This document shows positions 24,952 through 35,559 of a stretch of 64,000 nucleotides of DNA, piece after piece; position 1 is the stretch's first letter; each line of letters opens with the position of its first letter. The position numbers were made by a program, and so were the translations under genes. The notes beneath the pieces are model-generated. The model was not told the origin of the DNA, did not search any database, and saw only the letters and a list, made by a program, of their open reading frames with translations. The stretch is from assembly GCF_026627255.1 (NCBI RefSeq), contig NZ_JAPNLM010000013.1:62001-126000 (forward strand), given 5' to 3'. Origin of the DNA: Streptomyces antarcticus. GTDB lineage: Bacteria; Actinomycetota; Actinomycetes; Streptomycetales; Streptomycetaceae.

Positions 24952-26301
24952 ATGACAGTCAGCGCCGAAGCCGTGGCCGCCGCCACCCCCGCCGCCCGGG
25001 ACCGGTACATCGACCTGCTCCGGGTCGCCTCCCTCGGCACCGTCGTGTGCGGGCACTGGCTGATGGCCGCCGTCAGCGCCGACGGGATAGGGAACCTGCT
25101 CGCCCTCGTGCCCGGGCTCCAGGTCCTCACCTGGGGGCTCCAGATCATGCCCGTCTTCTTCTTCGTCGGCGGCTTCTCGCACGCCCTGTCCCACCGCTCC
25201 CTCGCCCGCCGGGCCGACCGCCCGGTCTACGCCGACTTCCTGCGGGCCCGCCTCCAGCGGCTGCTGCGGCCCACCCTCGTGTTCGTCCTCGTGTGGAGCG
25301 CGGCCGCCCTCGCGCTCCAGCTCGCCGGCGCCGGCGGGGGACGGCTGACCGGGGCCGCCCTGCGGCTGGTCACCCAGCCGCTGTGGTTCATCGGGATCTA
25401 CCTCGCCATGGTCGCCTTCACCCCGCCGCTGCTGCGGCTGCACGAGCGCTTCGGCTGGGGCGCCTTCGCCGGGCTGGCCGGCGCCGCCGCCCTCGTCGAC
25501 GTGCTGCGCTTCGCGCTCGGGGTCCCGTACGTGGAGTTCCTGAACTTCGCGCTCGTCTGGCTCGCCGTGCACCAGCTGGGGTTCCTGCGCGCCGACGGCC
25601 GCCTGAGCGGACTGCGACGGCCGGGCGCCCTGGCCGCCGCCGGGCTCACCGGGGCCGTCCTGCTCGTCGCGTTCGGGCCGTACCCGCTGTCCATGGTCGG
25701 GATGCCCGGCGAGAAGGTGTCCAACATGGCACCGCCCACCCTCGCCCTGCTCTGCCACGGCCTGTGGCTCGTCGGCGCCGTCCAGCTCCTGGCCGGGCCC
25801 GCCACCGCGTGGCTGCGCCGCCCGCGGGTCTGGCGCGGGGTCGTCGCCGCCAACGGCGTCGCCATGACCGCCTTCCTCTGGCACCTCACGGCGATGCTGG
25901 GGGTGTACGCGGCCCAGCTCGCCCTCGGCCTCGCCCTCCCGGCCCCCGCCGGCGCGGCCTGGTGGGCACAGGTTCCCGTACGGCTCGCCCTCGCGGCCCT
26001 GGTGACCGCGCTGCTCGTCGCCCTGTTCCGCCGCTTCGAGGCCCCGCCCCGGCCGGGTCCCGCCGTGGCCCCGGGGAGCACCCCGGCCGGCGGCGGGCCG
26101 TCGGCCGCCCTCGGGATCACGCTCTGCCTCCTCGGCGTCCTCGGCCTGTCCATGACCGGCCTCGGGGGCCTGCTGGAGGGCCACAGCGCCACCCTGATCG
26201 CCGTACCGGTCACCGCGCCCGTCGCGATCGGCATGGCGCTGGGAGGCTGGCTGCTGGTGGAACGGTCGGCCCCGGCCCGGAGGGTTAGGCTGAGGGGCTG
26301 A
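24952..26301 (+). CDS. Acyltransferase-3 family membrane protein
   Basis: This 449-residue protein has about ten TM helices and the acyltransferase-3 signature. RDRYIDLLRVASL at residues 17-29 includes the family Arg, and VCGHWLM carries the probable active-site His. FFFVGGFSHALS and FLWHLTAMLG follow as in OafA-like enzymes. These move acyl groups onto extracytoplasmic sugars or lipids. The ATG start is used. The gene stands alone between the ispE terminator and the ABC-F gene, so the acceptor cannot be inferred. Confidence 0.88.
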   Translation: MTVSAEAVAAATPAARDRYIDLLRVASLGTVVCGHWLMAAVSADGIGNLLALVPGLQVLTWGLQIMPVFFFVGGFSHALSHRSLARRADRPVYADFLRARLQRLLRPTLVFVLVWSAAALALQLAGAGGGRLTGAALRLVTQPLWFIGIYLAMVAFTPPLLRLHERFGWGAFAGLAGAAALVDVLRFALGVPYVEFLNFALVWLAVHQLGFLRADGRLSGLRRPGALAAAGLTGAVLLVAFGPYPLSMVGMPGEKVSNMAPPTLALLCHGLWLVGAVQLLAGPATAWLRRPRVWRGVVAANGVAMTAFLWHLTAMLGVYAAQLALGLALPAPAGAAWWAQVPVRLALAALVTALLVALFRRFEAPPRPGPAVAPGSTPAGGGPSAALGITLCLLGVLGLSMTGLGGLLEGHSATLIAVPVTAPVAIGMALGGWLLVERSAPARRVRLRG

Positions 26302-26329
26302 TCCACACCCCTTCCCTGGAGCGCGTCTG

Positions 26330-28132
<1,803 letters not shown>

Positions 28133-28297
28133 CCCGCGCCGCACTCCGCCCGTACTCCGGGCCGACTGGCCGGATAACGGCGGCGTCACGGGCCGGTCCT
28201 CCCTTGGGAACAGGGGGCGGACCGGCCCGGCATAAGGAAGGCGTGAGTGATAGAAAGGCATCCCCCACGACCTCACCGAAGCCGAAAGTGTGCGCTG

Positions 28298-29992
28298 ATG
28301 ACCGAGCCGCCCCAGCCGCCGAACCAGCCGCCGACACCTTCCGGTTACGGCCACCTGCCCGGCCCGCCCCAGCCCGGCTACGGCTACCCGCCGCAGGGCG
28401 CGAACCCGTACGCCCAGCAGCCGCCGTACGGCCAGCAGCCTCCCCAGCCCCAGCAGCCCCAGCAGCCTTCCCAGCTCCCGCAGTACCCGCCGCAGCAGCC
28501 CCCGCCCGGCTACGCCCACCCGCCGCAGCCCCCGACCGTGCCCTCGGGCCAGGCGCTCGGCGCCCCCGGGACCCCGCCGAGGAAGAAGACGACCGCCCTC
28601 ATCGCCGCCGCCGTCGCGGGCACCCTCGTCCTCGGCGCCGGCGCGTACTTCGCCTTCTTCCGTGACGGTGGCGCGGACCCCAAGCAGCCCGTGGCGCAGC
28701 CGTCCACCCCCGCCGACCCCAAGCCCTCGGCCTCCGCCGAGGTCGACAAGGGCGACGGCACCGGCAACGGCGCCGGCGGGGAAGACCTCAACGCCGGCCG
28801 GCAGCAGGGCGAGGACAAGGTCCTCTGGCTCAAGACCGCCAAGATCGACGGCCCCGGCATGGGAGTCGAGTCCGAGGGCCAGTGGGTCGTCGGCGACACC
28901 GTCGTCAAGAGCGTCTGGAAGTCCCTCACCGGCTACGGCGTCGCCGACGGCAAGGAGAAGTGGACGCTTGCCTTCCCCGCCGCGGTCTGCTCCGTCACCC
29001 CGCAGACCACCGCCGACAACAAGACGGTCGTCATGTACCGGGAGAGCGAGGCGGAGTCCGCCGCCTGCACGCAGATGCGCGTGGTCGACCTCGCGTCGGG
29101 CAAGGAGGTCTGGTCCAAGGAGGTGCCCAAGGAGCAGCTCTTCGACATCTTCACCAGCCCCGCCGTCGCCATCACCGGCGACACCGTGGCCATCAGCCGG
29201 GGCGGCACCGCCAGCGCCTTCAAGATCAGCAACGGCGACAAGCTCTTCGCCAGCACCCAGGCCGAGGGCTGCAAGCCCGGCTCCTACGCGGCCGGCAACG
29301 GCAAGATGGTCGGCCTCGCCACCTGCCTCGACGAGGACAAGACCGCCGAGGTCCAGAGCACCGACCCCGTCACCGGCAAGCGCGGCTGGACCTACCGGGT
29401 TCCCAAGTCCTTCAAGGTCAGCAGCGTGTACTCGCTGGATCCGCTCGTCCTCGAACTCGGCAACGAGGCGACGAAGGAGATCGTCATCACGGTGATCGGA
29501 CCCGACGGGAAGCAGGGCGCCACCCTCTCCGCCGAGGGCAAGTTCCCGATCGGTTGCGGTGACACCGGCATCTTCCGGTCCTTCTCCGTCTGTTCCTCGG
29601 CCGTCGTCGACGGGGGCACCCTCCACCTCGCGACCGCCCGCGACGCGGTGGCGGGCAACGCCGTCGTCGCCTTCGACCTGTCCACGGGCAAGGAGAAGTG
29701 GCGCACCCCGGCCGGGGCCAAGCGCACCCTCACCCCGCTCAAGGCCGTGGGCGGGCAGCTCATCGCCTACCGCCAGGCCGAGTACGACAAGGGCGGCGAG
29801 ATCCTCTCCGTCCCGGCCGGCGGCGCCACCCCCACCGCGCTCCTGCGCAACCCGTCGGGCGCGGCGGCCCCGGTCGAGAGCTCCTTCCACACCCCCAGAC
29901 TCGACTACGTCGACGGGCGGTTCTTCCTCTCCGTATCGCGCCTGCAGGCCCGGGGCAAGGACGAGAAGTTCCTGATGGTCTTCGGCAAGTGA
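28298..29992 (+). CDS. PQQ-like beta-propeller protein, membrane anchored (first of pair)
   Basis: This 564-residue protein has a Pro/Gln/Gly/Tyr-rich cytoplasmic N-terminus of about 95 residues, a TM helix at 99-121, a short Ser/Thr/Pro spacer, and an extracytoplasmic domain of PQQ-like blades (GKEKWTLAFP, GKEVWSKEVP, GKEKWRTP). It has no catalytic motif and probably serves as a scaffold or ligand sensor at the membrane. The ATG at 28298 fits the start of the Pro-rich tail, though its ribosome site is weak. A paralogue of exactly the same length follows after 53 bp. Confidence 0.85.
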   Translation: MTEPPQPPNQPPTPSGYGHLPGPPQPGYGYPPQGANPYAQQPPYGQQPPQPQQPQQPSQLPQYPPQQPPPGYAHPPQPPTVPSGQALGAPGTPPRKKTTALIAAAVAGTLVLGAGAYFAFFRDGGADPKQPVAQPSTPADPKPSASAEVDKGDGTGNGAGGEDLNAGRQQGEDKVLWLKTAKIDGPGMGVESEGQWVVGDTVVKSVWKSLTGYGVADGKEKWTLAFPAAVCSVTPQTTADNKTVVMYRESEAESAACTQMRVVDLASGKEVWSKEVPKEQLFDIFTSPAVAITGDTVAISRGGTASAFKISNGDKLFASTQAEGCKPGSYAAGNGKMVGLATCLDEDKTAEVQSTDPVTGKRGWTYRVPKSFKVSSVYSLDPLVLELGNEATKEIVITVIGPDGKQGATLSAEGKFPIGCGDTGIFRSFSVCSSAVVDGGTLHLATARDAVAGNAVVAFDLSTGKEKWRTPAGAKRTLTPLKAVGGQLIAYRQAEYDKGGEILSVPAGGATPTALLRNPSGAAAPVESSFHTPRLDYVDGRFFLSVSRLQARGKDEKFLMVFGK

Positions 29993-30045
29993 ACGCGTCC
30001 CCCGAGCCGCCCCCCGAGCCGCCCACCGAGAGGCAGTCGCAACCC

Positions 30046-31740
30046 ATGAGCACCCCGCCGCCCCCCAGCCAGCCGCCGTCCGGCGGCTTCGGAGCGCCGC
30101 AGGATCCCCCGCCGGGCGGATTCGGCGCGCCCGCCCCGCCGCCCGTGCCGCCGCAGCAGCCCCCGGCCGGCTACGGGTACCCGCAGCAGCCCCCGGCGGG
30201 CTACGGATACCCCCAGCAGCAGCCCGGCCCCGGTACCCCGCCGCCGTACGGCCAGCCGCCCACCGTGCCGGTCCAGGCCGCCCGGCCGCCGGCCGGCGGC
30301 AACGACAAGCGCACCCAGCTGATGATCGTCGGCGCCGCCCTGCTGGCCATCGTCATGATCGTCGGAGGCGGCCTCTGGTACGTCTCCGGCGACGGCAGCG
30401 GCACCGGCGGGCAGCCCACCGCGAACGGCAGCCCCAGCGCGGGCCCCGACGGCAAGCCCCAGGGCGCGGGCGGCTCCGAGAAGGTGCCCGCCAACCCCAA
30501 GTCGAAGCCGCTGTTCAACCAGCCGAACCCGCAGCCGGCCGACATCGCCAACGTCGCCGGCTCCTGGCTGACCGACTCCACCTACGTCAAGTCCGACGTC
30601 GCGAAGGTGGTCGGCTACAACGTCGTCGACGGCGGCAAGAAGTGGGAACTGCCCTTCCCCGGCGAGCTCTGCGGCGCGACCCGGCACGTCAGCGACAACA
30701 AGACGGCCGTCCTCTTCAAGGCGGTCATGCCCACGCCCGAGAACAAGTACCCGCAGTGCACCGAGGTCGGTGTCATCGACCTGGGCACCGGCAAGCTCGT
30801 CTGGTCCGGCAACGCCAAGGGCGCCACCAGCGGCGACAAGCCCGTGTCCTACTACGAGGTCACCCTCAGCGGCCAGACCGTCGCCGCCGCGGGCACCGCG
30901 GGCGGCGCCGCCTGGAACCTCGCCGACGGCAAGTCCCTGTGGCTGCCCAAGATCGACGGCGAGGGCTGCCGCGACGCGGGCTACGCGGGCGGCGAGGCCC
31001 TCGGCGTGATCCGCAAGTGCGGCCAGAGCTCCAGCCCGACCCTGCACGCGCAGCTCCTCGACGCGGCCACCGGCGCGCCCACGGCCTCGTACAAGCTCGC
31101 CCCGGGCATCGAGTACGCCGGCATCGTCTCCACGAAGCCGCTCATCGTCGGCGCCGACGTCGGCAAGACCGCCAAGAACGCCACCGGCCTCAGCGACCTC
31201 TTCGTCATCGCCCCCTCGGGCGAACTGAAGGCGCGCATCTCGCTCGCCGACGGCACGTTCGCCGGCAAGTGCGCGTCCACCGAGGTCGAGAAGTGCACCA
31301 ACATGGTCGTCGGCAACGGCAAGATCTACGTGCCCTCCTACGAGCACCAGGGCGGCCAGTCCTCCAGCGGCCGCACCAACGAGCTGCTCTCCTTCGACCT
31401 GGAGACCGGCAAGCAGACCACCGACCGCGCCGACGCGGGCGACGGGTTCACGATGTTCCCGCTGCGCATGGACGGCTCGAACGTCATCGCCTACAAGGAG
31501 CCCCCGTACGACAAGGGCGGCCAGATCGTCAGCATCGACGGGACGACCATGAAGGAGACCCTCCTCATGCAGAACCCGTCGGACAAGGCGAGCCAGCGCA
31601 TCGAGACGGCGTTCTCGCCCGAGTACTCCGAGTACCGCTACCACAACGGCAAGCTGTTCGTCTCGCGCACGACGGCCCGCAAGCCGTACTCGGACAAGAG
31701 CGACCCCGAGTACCTGTTCGTCTCCTTCACCGCGAGCTGA
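30046..31740 (+). CDS. PQQ-like beta-propeller protein, membrane anchored (second of pair)
   Basis: This 564-residue paralogue of the gene before it has the same layout. The cytoplasmic tail holds two AGYGYPQQ repeats, a TM helix lies at about 91-112, and PQQ-like blades follow (GKKWELPFPGEL, GKLVWSGNAKG, GKSLWLPKIDG). Paired Cys positions are similar to the first copy. ATG 30046 has GAGAGG upstream. An in-frame GTG at 29989 overlapping the previous stop is an alternative. It ends at a strong hairpin terminator. The two likely form one transcription unit. Confidence 0.85.
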   Translation: MSTPPPPSQPPSGGFGAPQDPPPGGFGAPAPPPVPPQQPPAGYGYPQQPPAGYGYPQQQPGPGTPPPYGQPPTVPVQAARPPAGGNDKRTQLMIVGAALLAIVMIVGGGLWYVSGDGSGTGGQPTANGSPSAGPDGKPQGAGGSEKVPANPKSKPLFNQPNPQPADIANVAGSWLTDSTYVKSDVAKVVGYNVVDGGKKWELPFPGELCGATRHVSDNKTAVLFKAVMPTPENKYPQCTEVGVIDLGTGKLVWSGNAKGATSGDKPVSYYEVTLSGQTVAAAGTAGGAAWNLADGKSLWLPKIDGEGCRDAGYAGGEALGVIRKCGQSSSPTLHAQLLDAATGAPTASYKLAPGIEYAGIVSTKPLIVGADVGKTAKNATGLSDLFVIAPSGELKARISLADGTFAGKCASTEVEKCTNMVVGNGKIYVPSYEHQGGQSSSGRTNELLSFDLETGKQTTDRADAGDGFTMFPLRMDGSNVIAYKEPPYDKGGQIVSIDGTTMKETLLMQNPSDKASQRIETAFSPEYSEYRYHNGKLFVSRTTARKPYSDKSDPEYLFVSFTAS

Positions 31741-31779
31741 CGGCGAGCCGGCCGCTCCCGCACACCCGCACCGGCACGC

Positions 31780-31809
31780 AGCCCCCGGAAGGTCCGCCTT
31801 CCGGGGGCT
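31780..31809 (+). terminator. Intrinsic terminator after the propeller pair
   Basis: A perfect 13-bp stem (31780-31792 with 31797-31809) with a TCCG loop is followed by TTCT, 39 bp after the stop. Confidence 0.85.
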
Positions 31810-31886
31810 TCTGCGCGGTATCCCCCTCGCTCCGTCGAACAAGCGTGTAGCTTGCCGGGGCAGAAGGGTCGGGGGTGGATGCCTTC

Positions 31887-32579
31887 ATGGGCGTACGGGT
31901 CGTGGTGGTCGACGAGCACCGCCTGCTGGCCGAGGCGCTCGCCTCGGCCCTGAAACTGCGCGGGCACCGGGTGCTCGCCGCGGCCGCCCCGGCCGCGGGC
32001 GCCGCCGAGCTGGTGATCAGCCGGGCGCCGGAGGTCTGTCTCTTCGGCACCGCCTCCCCGGCCGAGCCGGGAGTCTTCGAACCCGTGGCCCGCATCAAAC
32101 GGGAGCGCTCGCAGATCGCCGTGGTCGTCCTGGGACCGGTGCCCAGCCCGCGCGGGATCGCGGCCGCCTTCGCCGCCGGCGCCTCGGGGTACGTACGCCA
32201 GGACGAGCGGATCGAGGGCGTGGAACGGGCGCTGGCCAAGGCGCGGGCCGGCGAGGTCGCGATCTCCCCGCAGCTGCTCCAGGGGGCCTTCGCGGAACTC
32301 CTCAACCCGGCCGTCCAGCCCGACGACGAGGGCAGCCGGCTGCTGCGCCTGCTCACCCCGCGCGAGGTGGAGGTCCTGGTACGGGTCGCCGAGGGCGAGG
32401 ACACCCGGCTGATCGCGGCGGGGATGGAGATCGCCCCCAGTACCGCCCGCACGCACGTGCAGCGGGTGCTGATGAAGCTCGGCGTGGGGTCCCGGCTGGA
32501 GGCGGCCGCACTGGCGGCCCGTACCGGACTCCTGGACCGGGTGGCCCCCGCGCAGCCGCCCGGCGCGGCCCGCGGCTGA
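31887..32579 (+). CDS. LuxR-type regulator with degenerate receiver domain
   Basis: This 230-residue protein has a receiver-like N-terminus and a LuxR helix-turn-helix C-terminus (LTPREVEVLVRVAEG, STARTHVQRVLMKLG). The receiver keeps the acidic pair as Asp9-Glu10, but the phospho-acceptor position reads CLFGTAS, with no Asp. The switch Thr position reads VVLGPV, and the conserved Lys is Arg (GYVRQD). Normal phosphorylation is therefore unlikely. GTG 31875 is a possible earlier start. It lies upstream of galE on the same strand with a 20-bp repeat array between. Confidence 0.88.
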   Translation: MGVRVVVVDEHRLLAEALASALKLRGHRVLAAAAPAAGAAELVISRAPEVCLFGTASPAEPGVFEPVARIKRERSQIAVVVLGPVPSPRGIAAAFAAGASGYVRQDERIEGVERALAKARAGEVAISPQLLQGAFAELLNPAVQPDDEGSRLLRLLTPREVEVLVRVAEGEDTRLIAAGMEIAPSTARTHVQRVLMKLGVGSRLEAAALAARTGLLDRVAPAQPPGAARG

Positions 32580-32630
32580 ACGGCGCGGGCCTGAACTGAA
32601 CGGGGCGGGCCCCGGCTGAACGGCGCGGGC
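32576..32630. repeat. Three copies of a 15-bp motif at 20-bp period
   Basis: CTGAACGGCGCGGGC occurs at 32576, 32596 (one mismatch) and 32616. The first copy overlaps the stop codon of the LuxR gene. The spacing is about two helical turns, which would suit cooperative protein binding, but slippage duplication is equally possible. Confidence 0.7.
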
Positions 32631-32742
32631 CCGGGCCGTGGCGCGGGCCCGCCGATTTCCCTGCGGGCGCCGGATCGGGTAAGCCAGTCTCCAGCACGCG
32701 CACGCATCCAGCGCGCGTTCCCCCGCGAGAGGCAGTAGGCGA

Positions 32743-33702
32743 GTGAGCAAGTACCTGGTAACCGGTGGCGCCGGATACGTCGGCAGCGTGGTCGCTGCCC
32801 ACCTCCTGGAGGCCGGCCACGAGGTCACCGTCCTCGACGACCTCAGCACCGGCTTCCGCGCGGGCGTCCCGGAGGGTGCCGCCTTCATCGAGGGCCGCAT
32901 CCAGGACGCCGCCGACCACCTCGACGACTCCTACGAGGCGGTGCTGCACTTCGCGGCGTCCTCGCAGGTCGGCGAGTCCGTGGCGAACCCGGCCAAGTAC
33001 TGGGAGAACAACGTCGGCGGCACCCTCGCGCTGCTGAACGCCATGCGCGGGGCGGGCCTGCGCAAGCTGGTCTTCTCCTCCACCGCCGCCACCTACGGTG
33101 AGCCTGCGGAGGGCCTGCTGACCGAGGCGTCCGTCACCGCGCCGACCAACCCGTACGGGGCCACGAAGCTCGCCGTGGACCACATGATCGCGGGGGAGTG
33201 CGCGGCGCACGGCCTGGCCGCCGTCTCCCTGCGCTACTTCAACGTGGCGGGCGCGTACGGGCGGTTCGGGGAGCGGCACGCCCCCGAGACCCACCTGATC
33301 CCGCTGGTCCTCCAGGTCGCGCTCGGCGAGCGGGAGTCGATCTCGGTGTTCGGCGAGGACTACCCGACCCCGGACGGCACCTGCGTGCGCGACTACATCC
33401 ACGTCGCGGACCTCGCGGAGGCCCACCTCGCCGCGCTGGAGAACGCCACCGCCGGCGAACACCTGATCTGCAACCTCGGCAACGGCAGCGGCTTCTCGGT
33501 CCGCGAGGTCGTCGAGACGGTCCGCAAGGTCACCGGCCGGGAAATCCCCGAGGTCGTCGCCCCGCGCCGGGCCGGTGACCCGGCGGTCCTGGTCGCCTCC
33601 GCCCGCACCGCCCACGAGCGCCTCGGCTGGACCCCCAACCGCTCGGACCTCACCGGCATCATCTCGGACGCGTGGAACTTCGCGCGCACGCACGCCTCCT
33701 GA
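32743..33702 (+). CDS. galE: UDP-glucose 4-epimerase
   Basis: This 319-residue extended SDR interconverts UDP-glucose and UDP-galactose. The NAD motif TGGAGYVG is at 7-14, SSTAATYG carries the catalytic Ser/Thr region, and YGATK has Tyr138 and Lys142. YFNVAGAYGR and DYIHVADLAEAH are typical GalE motifs. The GTG start is used. In S. coelicolor and S. lividans galE lies in a galTEK operon; here neither galT nor galK is beside it. A hairpin follows the stop. It may serve mainly glycan precursor supply. Confidence 0.93.
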   Translation: MSKYLVTGGAGYVGSVVAAHLLEAGHEVTVLDDLSTGFRAGVPEGAAFIEGRIQDAADHLDDSYEAVLHFAASSQVGESVANPAKYWENNVGGTLALLNAMRGAGLRKLVFSSTAATYGEPAEGLLTEASVTAPTNPYGATKLAVDHMIAGECAAHGLAAVSLRYFNVAGAYGRFGERHAPETHLIPLVLQVALGERESISVFGEDYPTPDGTCVRDYIHVADLAEAHLAALENATAGEHLICNLGNGSGFSVREVVETVRKVTGREIPEVVAPRRAGDPAVLVASARTAHERLGWTPNRSDLTGIISDAWNFARTHAS

Positions 33703-33735
33703 CCCCTCGGCCCCGCCGGGCCCACCGCTGTCCCC

Positions 33736-33769
33736 TACGCCCCCCGCACCGCCAGGTACGGGGGGCGTA
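33736..33769 (+). terminator. Hairpin terminator after galE
   Basis: TACGCCCCCCG and CGGGGGGCGTA form a perfect 11-bp stem with a 12-nt loop, 34 bp after the galE stop. Confidence 0.75.
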
Positions 33770-34178
33770 CGCGTGTGCGCCGCGCGCCGTGATCGGGAGC
33801 CGTGCGCGGGCGCCCGGCGTGCACGCGCGGGGTGAAATGCCCCCCGTGCAACTGCCCGCGGCACACGCCGGGTCGGAAACGGCCATCCGGACCTTCGGTG
33901 CAGTCGAATTCAAGCCATGACAAAGCCCGTTCGGAACGGCTGCGCGGGAAAATCGCTGGGAAAACTTCTGCAATTCGGCCAACCGTCAGCCGCCCCGGCT
34001 CTACGCTGATGCGTGACACCGGTGGGGGCCGGTGTTGATTCAGGGGTCGAGACACGTCGGGTACGGCGTCCGCTCCGGGGTAGTGCAGAGGTGTCTCGGC
34101 GGCGGCCGCGGCAGCTGCGGATCACCCGGTCCGGGCGCCGTACCCGCCGCCGTCCGTTCCCCTACCCTTGGGGGTTTT
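33770..34178. other. Non-coding region between galE terminator and second LuxR gene
   Basis: About 410 bp contain no convincing gene. Base composition drops in GC at 33895-33985, suggesting a promoter region for the downstream regulator. A 7-bp hairpin (ACACCGG/CCGGTGT) at 34016-34035 may be an operator or leader structure. Confidence 0.5.
34016..34035 (+). promoter_or_regulatory. Leader hairpin or operator before the second LuxR gene
   Basis: ACACCGG-6-CCGGTGT is a perfect 7-bp inverted repeat with a G-rich loop, 144 bp before the LuxR start. Confidence 0.35.
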
Positions 34179-34943
34179 GTGGTTCGTATCCGGGTTCTCG
34201 TGGTCGACGATCACCGCATCTTCGCCGAATCGCTCGCAGCCGCGCTCGCGGCCGAGCCGGACGTGGACGTGTCCGCGGCCGGCAGCGGCCCCGCCGCGCT
34301 GCGCTGCCTCGAACGCGCGGTGGCCGAGGGCCGCCGCTACGACGTCCTGCTGGTCGACGCCGATCTCGGCGCCGCGGCCGGGTCCGTGCCCGCCCAGCGG
34401 GAGTCCGGCTCGGGGCCGCCGGGCGGCGCGGACGGGATCGCGCTGGTCGCGGGGGTGCGGGTGTCCCATCCGGGAGTCCGCACCGTGGTCCTCGCGGAGC
34501 GGGACGAACCCCGCCGGGCCGCGATGGCGTTGCAGGCGGGGGCCTCGGGCTGGGTGGCGAAGGACTGCTCGCTCTCGCGGCTGCTGGCCGTGGTCCGCGG
34601 CGTGCTGCGCGAGGAGACCCACCTCCCGCCCGCGCTGCTCACCGGAGTGCTGCGCGAGCTGACCGCGGCACGCAAGCACCGTACGGACAGCGAGCGGCTC
34701 GTGGAGTCGCTCACCCCGCGCGAGCACGAGGTGCTGCGCTGCATGGTGGCGGGGCTGGGCCGCAAGGACGTGGCGGCGCGGCTGTTCCTGTCCCCGCACA
34801 CGGTCCGCACCCACATGCAGAACGTGCTGGGCAAGCTCGGGGTGCACTCGACGCTCGCCGCGGTGGCGCTGGCCAGGCGGGCCGGCGTACGTCCCGCGGA
34901 ACTAGCCGGGGATGTTGTCGAACGGAGCGGTCAACTGGCGTAG
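34179..34943 (+). CDS. LuxR-type response regulator
   Basis: This 254-residue regulator has an intact receiver (VVDDHRIF, phospho-acceptor in LLVDADLG, Lys in GWVAKD) with an unusual Ser/Pro/Gly-rich insertion of about 20 residues after the Asp. A NarL-type helix-turn-helix follows (LTPREHEVLRCMVAG, LSPHTVRTHMQNVLGKLG). No histidine kinase is adjacent; the orphan kinase at 45796 is one candidate partner, but distant. The GTG start is 5 bases after GGGGG. Its last 42 bp overlap the end of the convergent MarR gene. Confidence 0.9.
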   Translation: MVRIRVLVVDDHRIFAESLAAALAAEPDVDVSAAGSGPAALRCLERAVAEGRRYDVLLVDADLGAAAGSVPAQRESGSGPPGGADGIALVAGVRVSHPGVRTVVLAERDEPRRAAMALQAGASGWVAKDCSLSRLLAVVRGVLREETHLPPALLTGVLRELTAARKHRTDSERLVESLTPREHEVLRCMVAGLGRKDVAARLFLSPHTVRTHMQNVLGKLGVHSTLAAVALARRAGVRPAELAGDVVERSGQLA

Positions 34944-35399
34944 CAGCCCGGCGAGGTCGCCCCGCTGGCTCTGGGAGAGCCGGGCGAGGATCGCCCGTTC
35001 CTGGGCCAGCAGTCCGGCGAGGGCCTGGTCGGCGCGGTCCCTGCCCTCGGGGGTCAGCCGCACCAGGACCCCGCGGCGGTCGCTGGGGTCCGGGAGCCGC
35101 TCGACGAGGCCCTTCTTGGCGAGCCGGTCGATGCGGTTGGTCATGGTGCCGGAGGTGACCAGGGTCTGGGTCAGCAGCTGGCCCGGGGAGAGCTGGTAGG
35201 GCGCGCCGGCGCGCCGCAGCGAGGTGAGGACGTCGAACTCCCACGGCTCCAGGCCATGCTCGGAGAAGGCGAGCCTGCGGGCGCGGTCGAGGTGGCGTGC
35301 GAGCCTGCTGACGCGGCTCAGCACTTCGAGCGGTTCCACGTCGAGGTCAGGGCGCTCCCGCCGCCAAGCCGCGACCAATCGGTCGACCTCGTCCTCCAT
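34902..35399 (-). CDS. MarR-family transcriptional regulator
   Basis: This 165-residue winged-helix protein has the recognition helix and wing TSGTMTNRIDRLAKKGLVERLPDPSDRRG at about residues 80-108. ATG 35399 is the chosen start. An upstream in-frame ATG at 35438 would add 13 residues and lies beside the operator, which would make a leaderless transcript possible. It is divergent from a Tam-like methyltransferase, and the spacer holds overlapping TATCTCG-type inverted repeats, so autoregulation and control of the methyltransferase are likely. The 3' end overlaps the LuxR gene. Confidence 0.92.
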   Translation of the reverse strand: MEDEVDRLVAAWRRERPDLDVEPLEVLSRVSRLARHLDRARRLAFSEHGLEPWEFDVLTSLRRAGAPYQLSPGQLLTQTLVTSGTMTNRIDRLAKKGLVERLPDPSDRRGVLVRLTPEGRDRADQALAGLLAQERAILARLSQSQRGDLAGLLRQLTAPFDNIPG

Positions 35400-35447
35400 G
35401 CGGATCAGTGTAAGGGGTCTGTCGACGTGAAGTCTCTTCATGTCATG

Positions 35448-35480
35448 TATCTCGTTATCGAGTATCTTGACATCGAGATA
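35448..35480. promoter_or_regulatory. MarR-type operator cluster
   Basis: TATCTCG (35448) and CGAGATA (35474) form an inverted repeat. Inside it CTCG-4-CGAG (35451-35462) and TATCTTGACATCGAGATA (35463-35480) form further dyads. The latter is the typical 18-bp MarR operator shape. TTGACA at 35467 could be a -35 element of the methyltransferase promoter. Confidence 0.65.
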
Positions 35481-35559
35481 TAAACGGGTCGACGATGGGG
35501 CAGTGAGGGTCCGGAACCGCTTCCGCTTCCGACCGCCCCGCCAGCAGGGAGGCTCGTAC

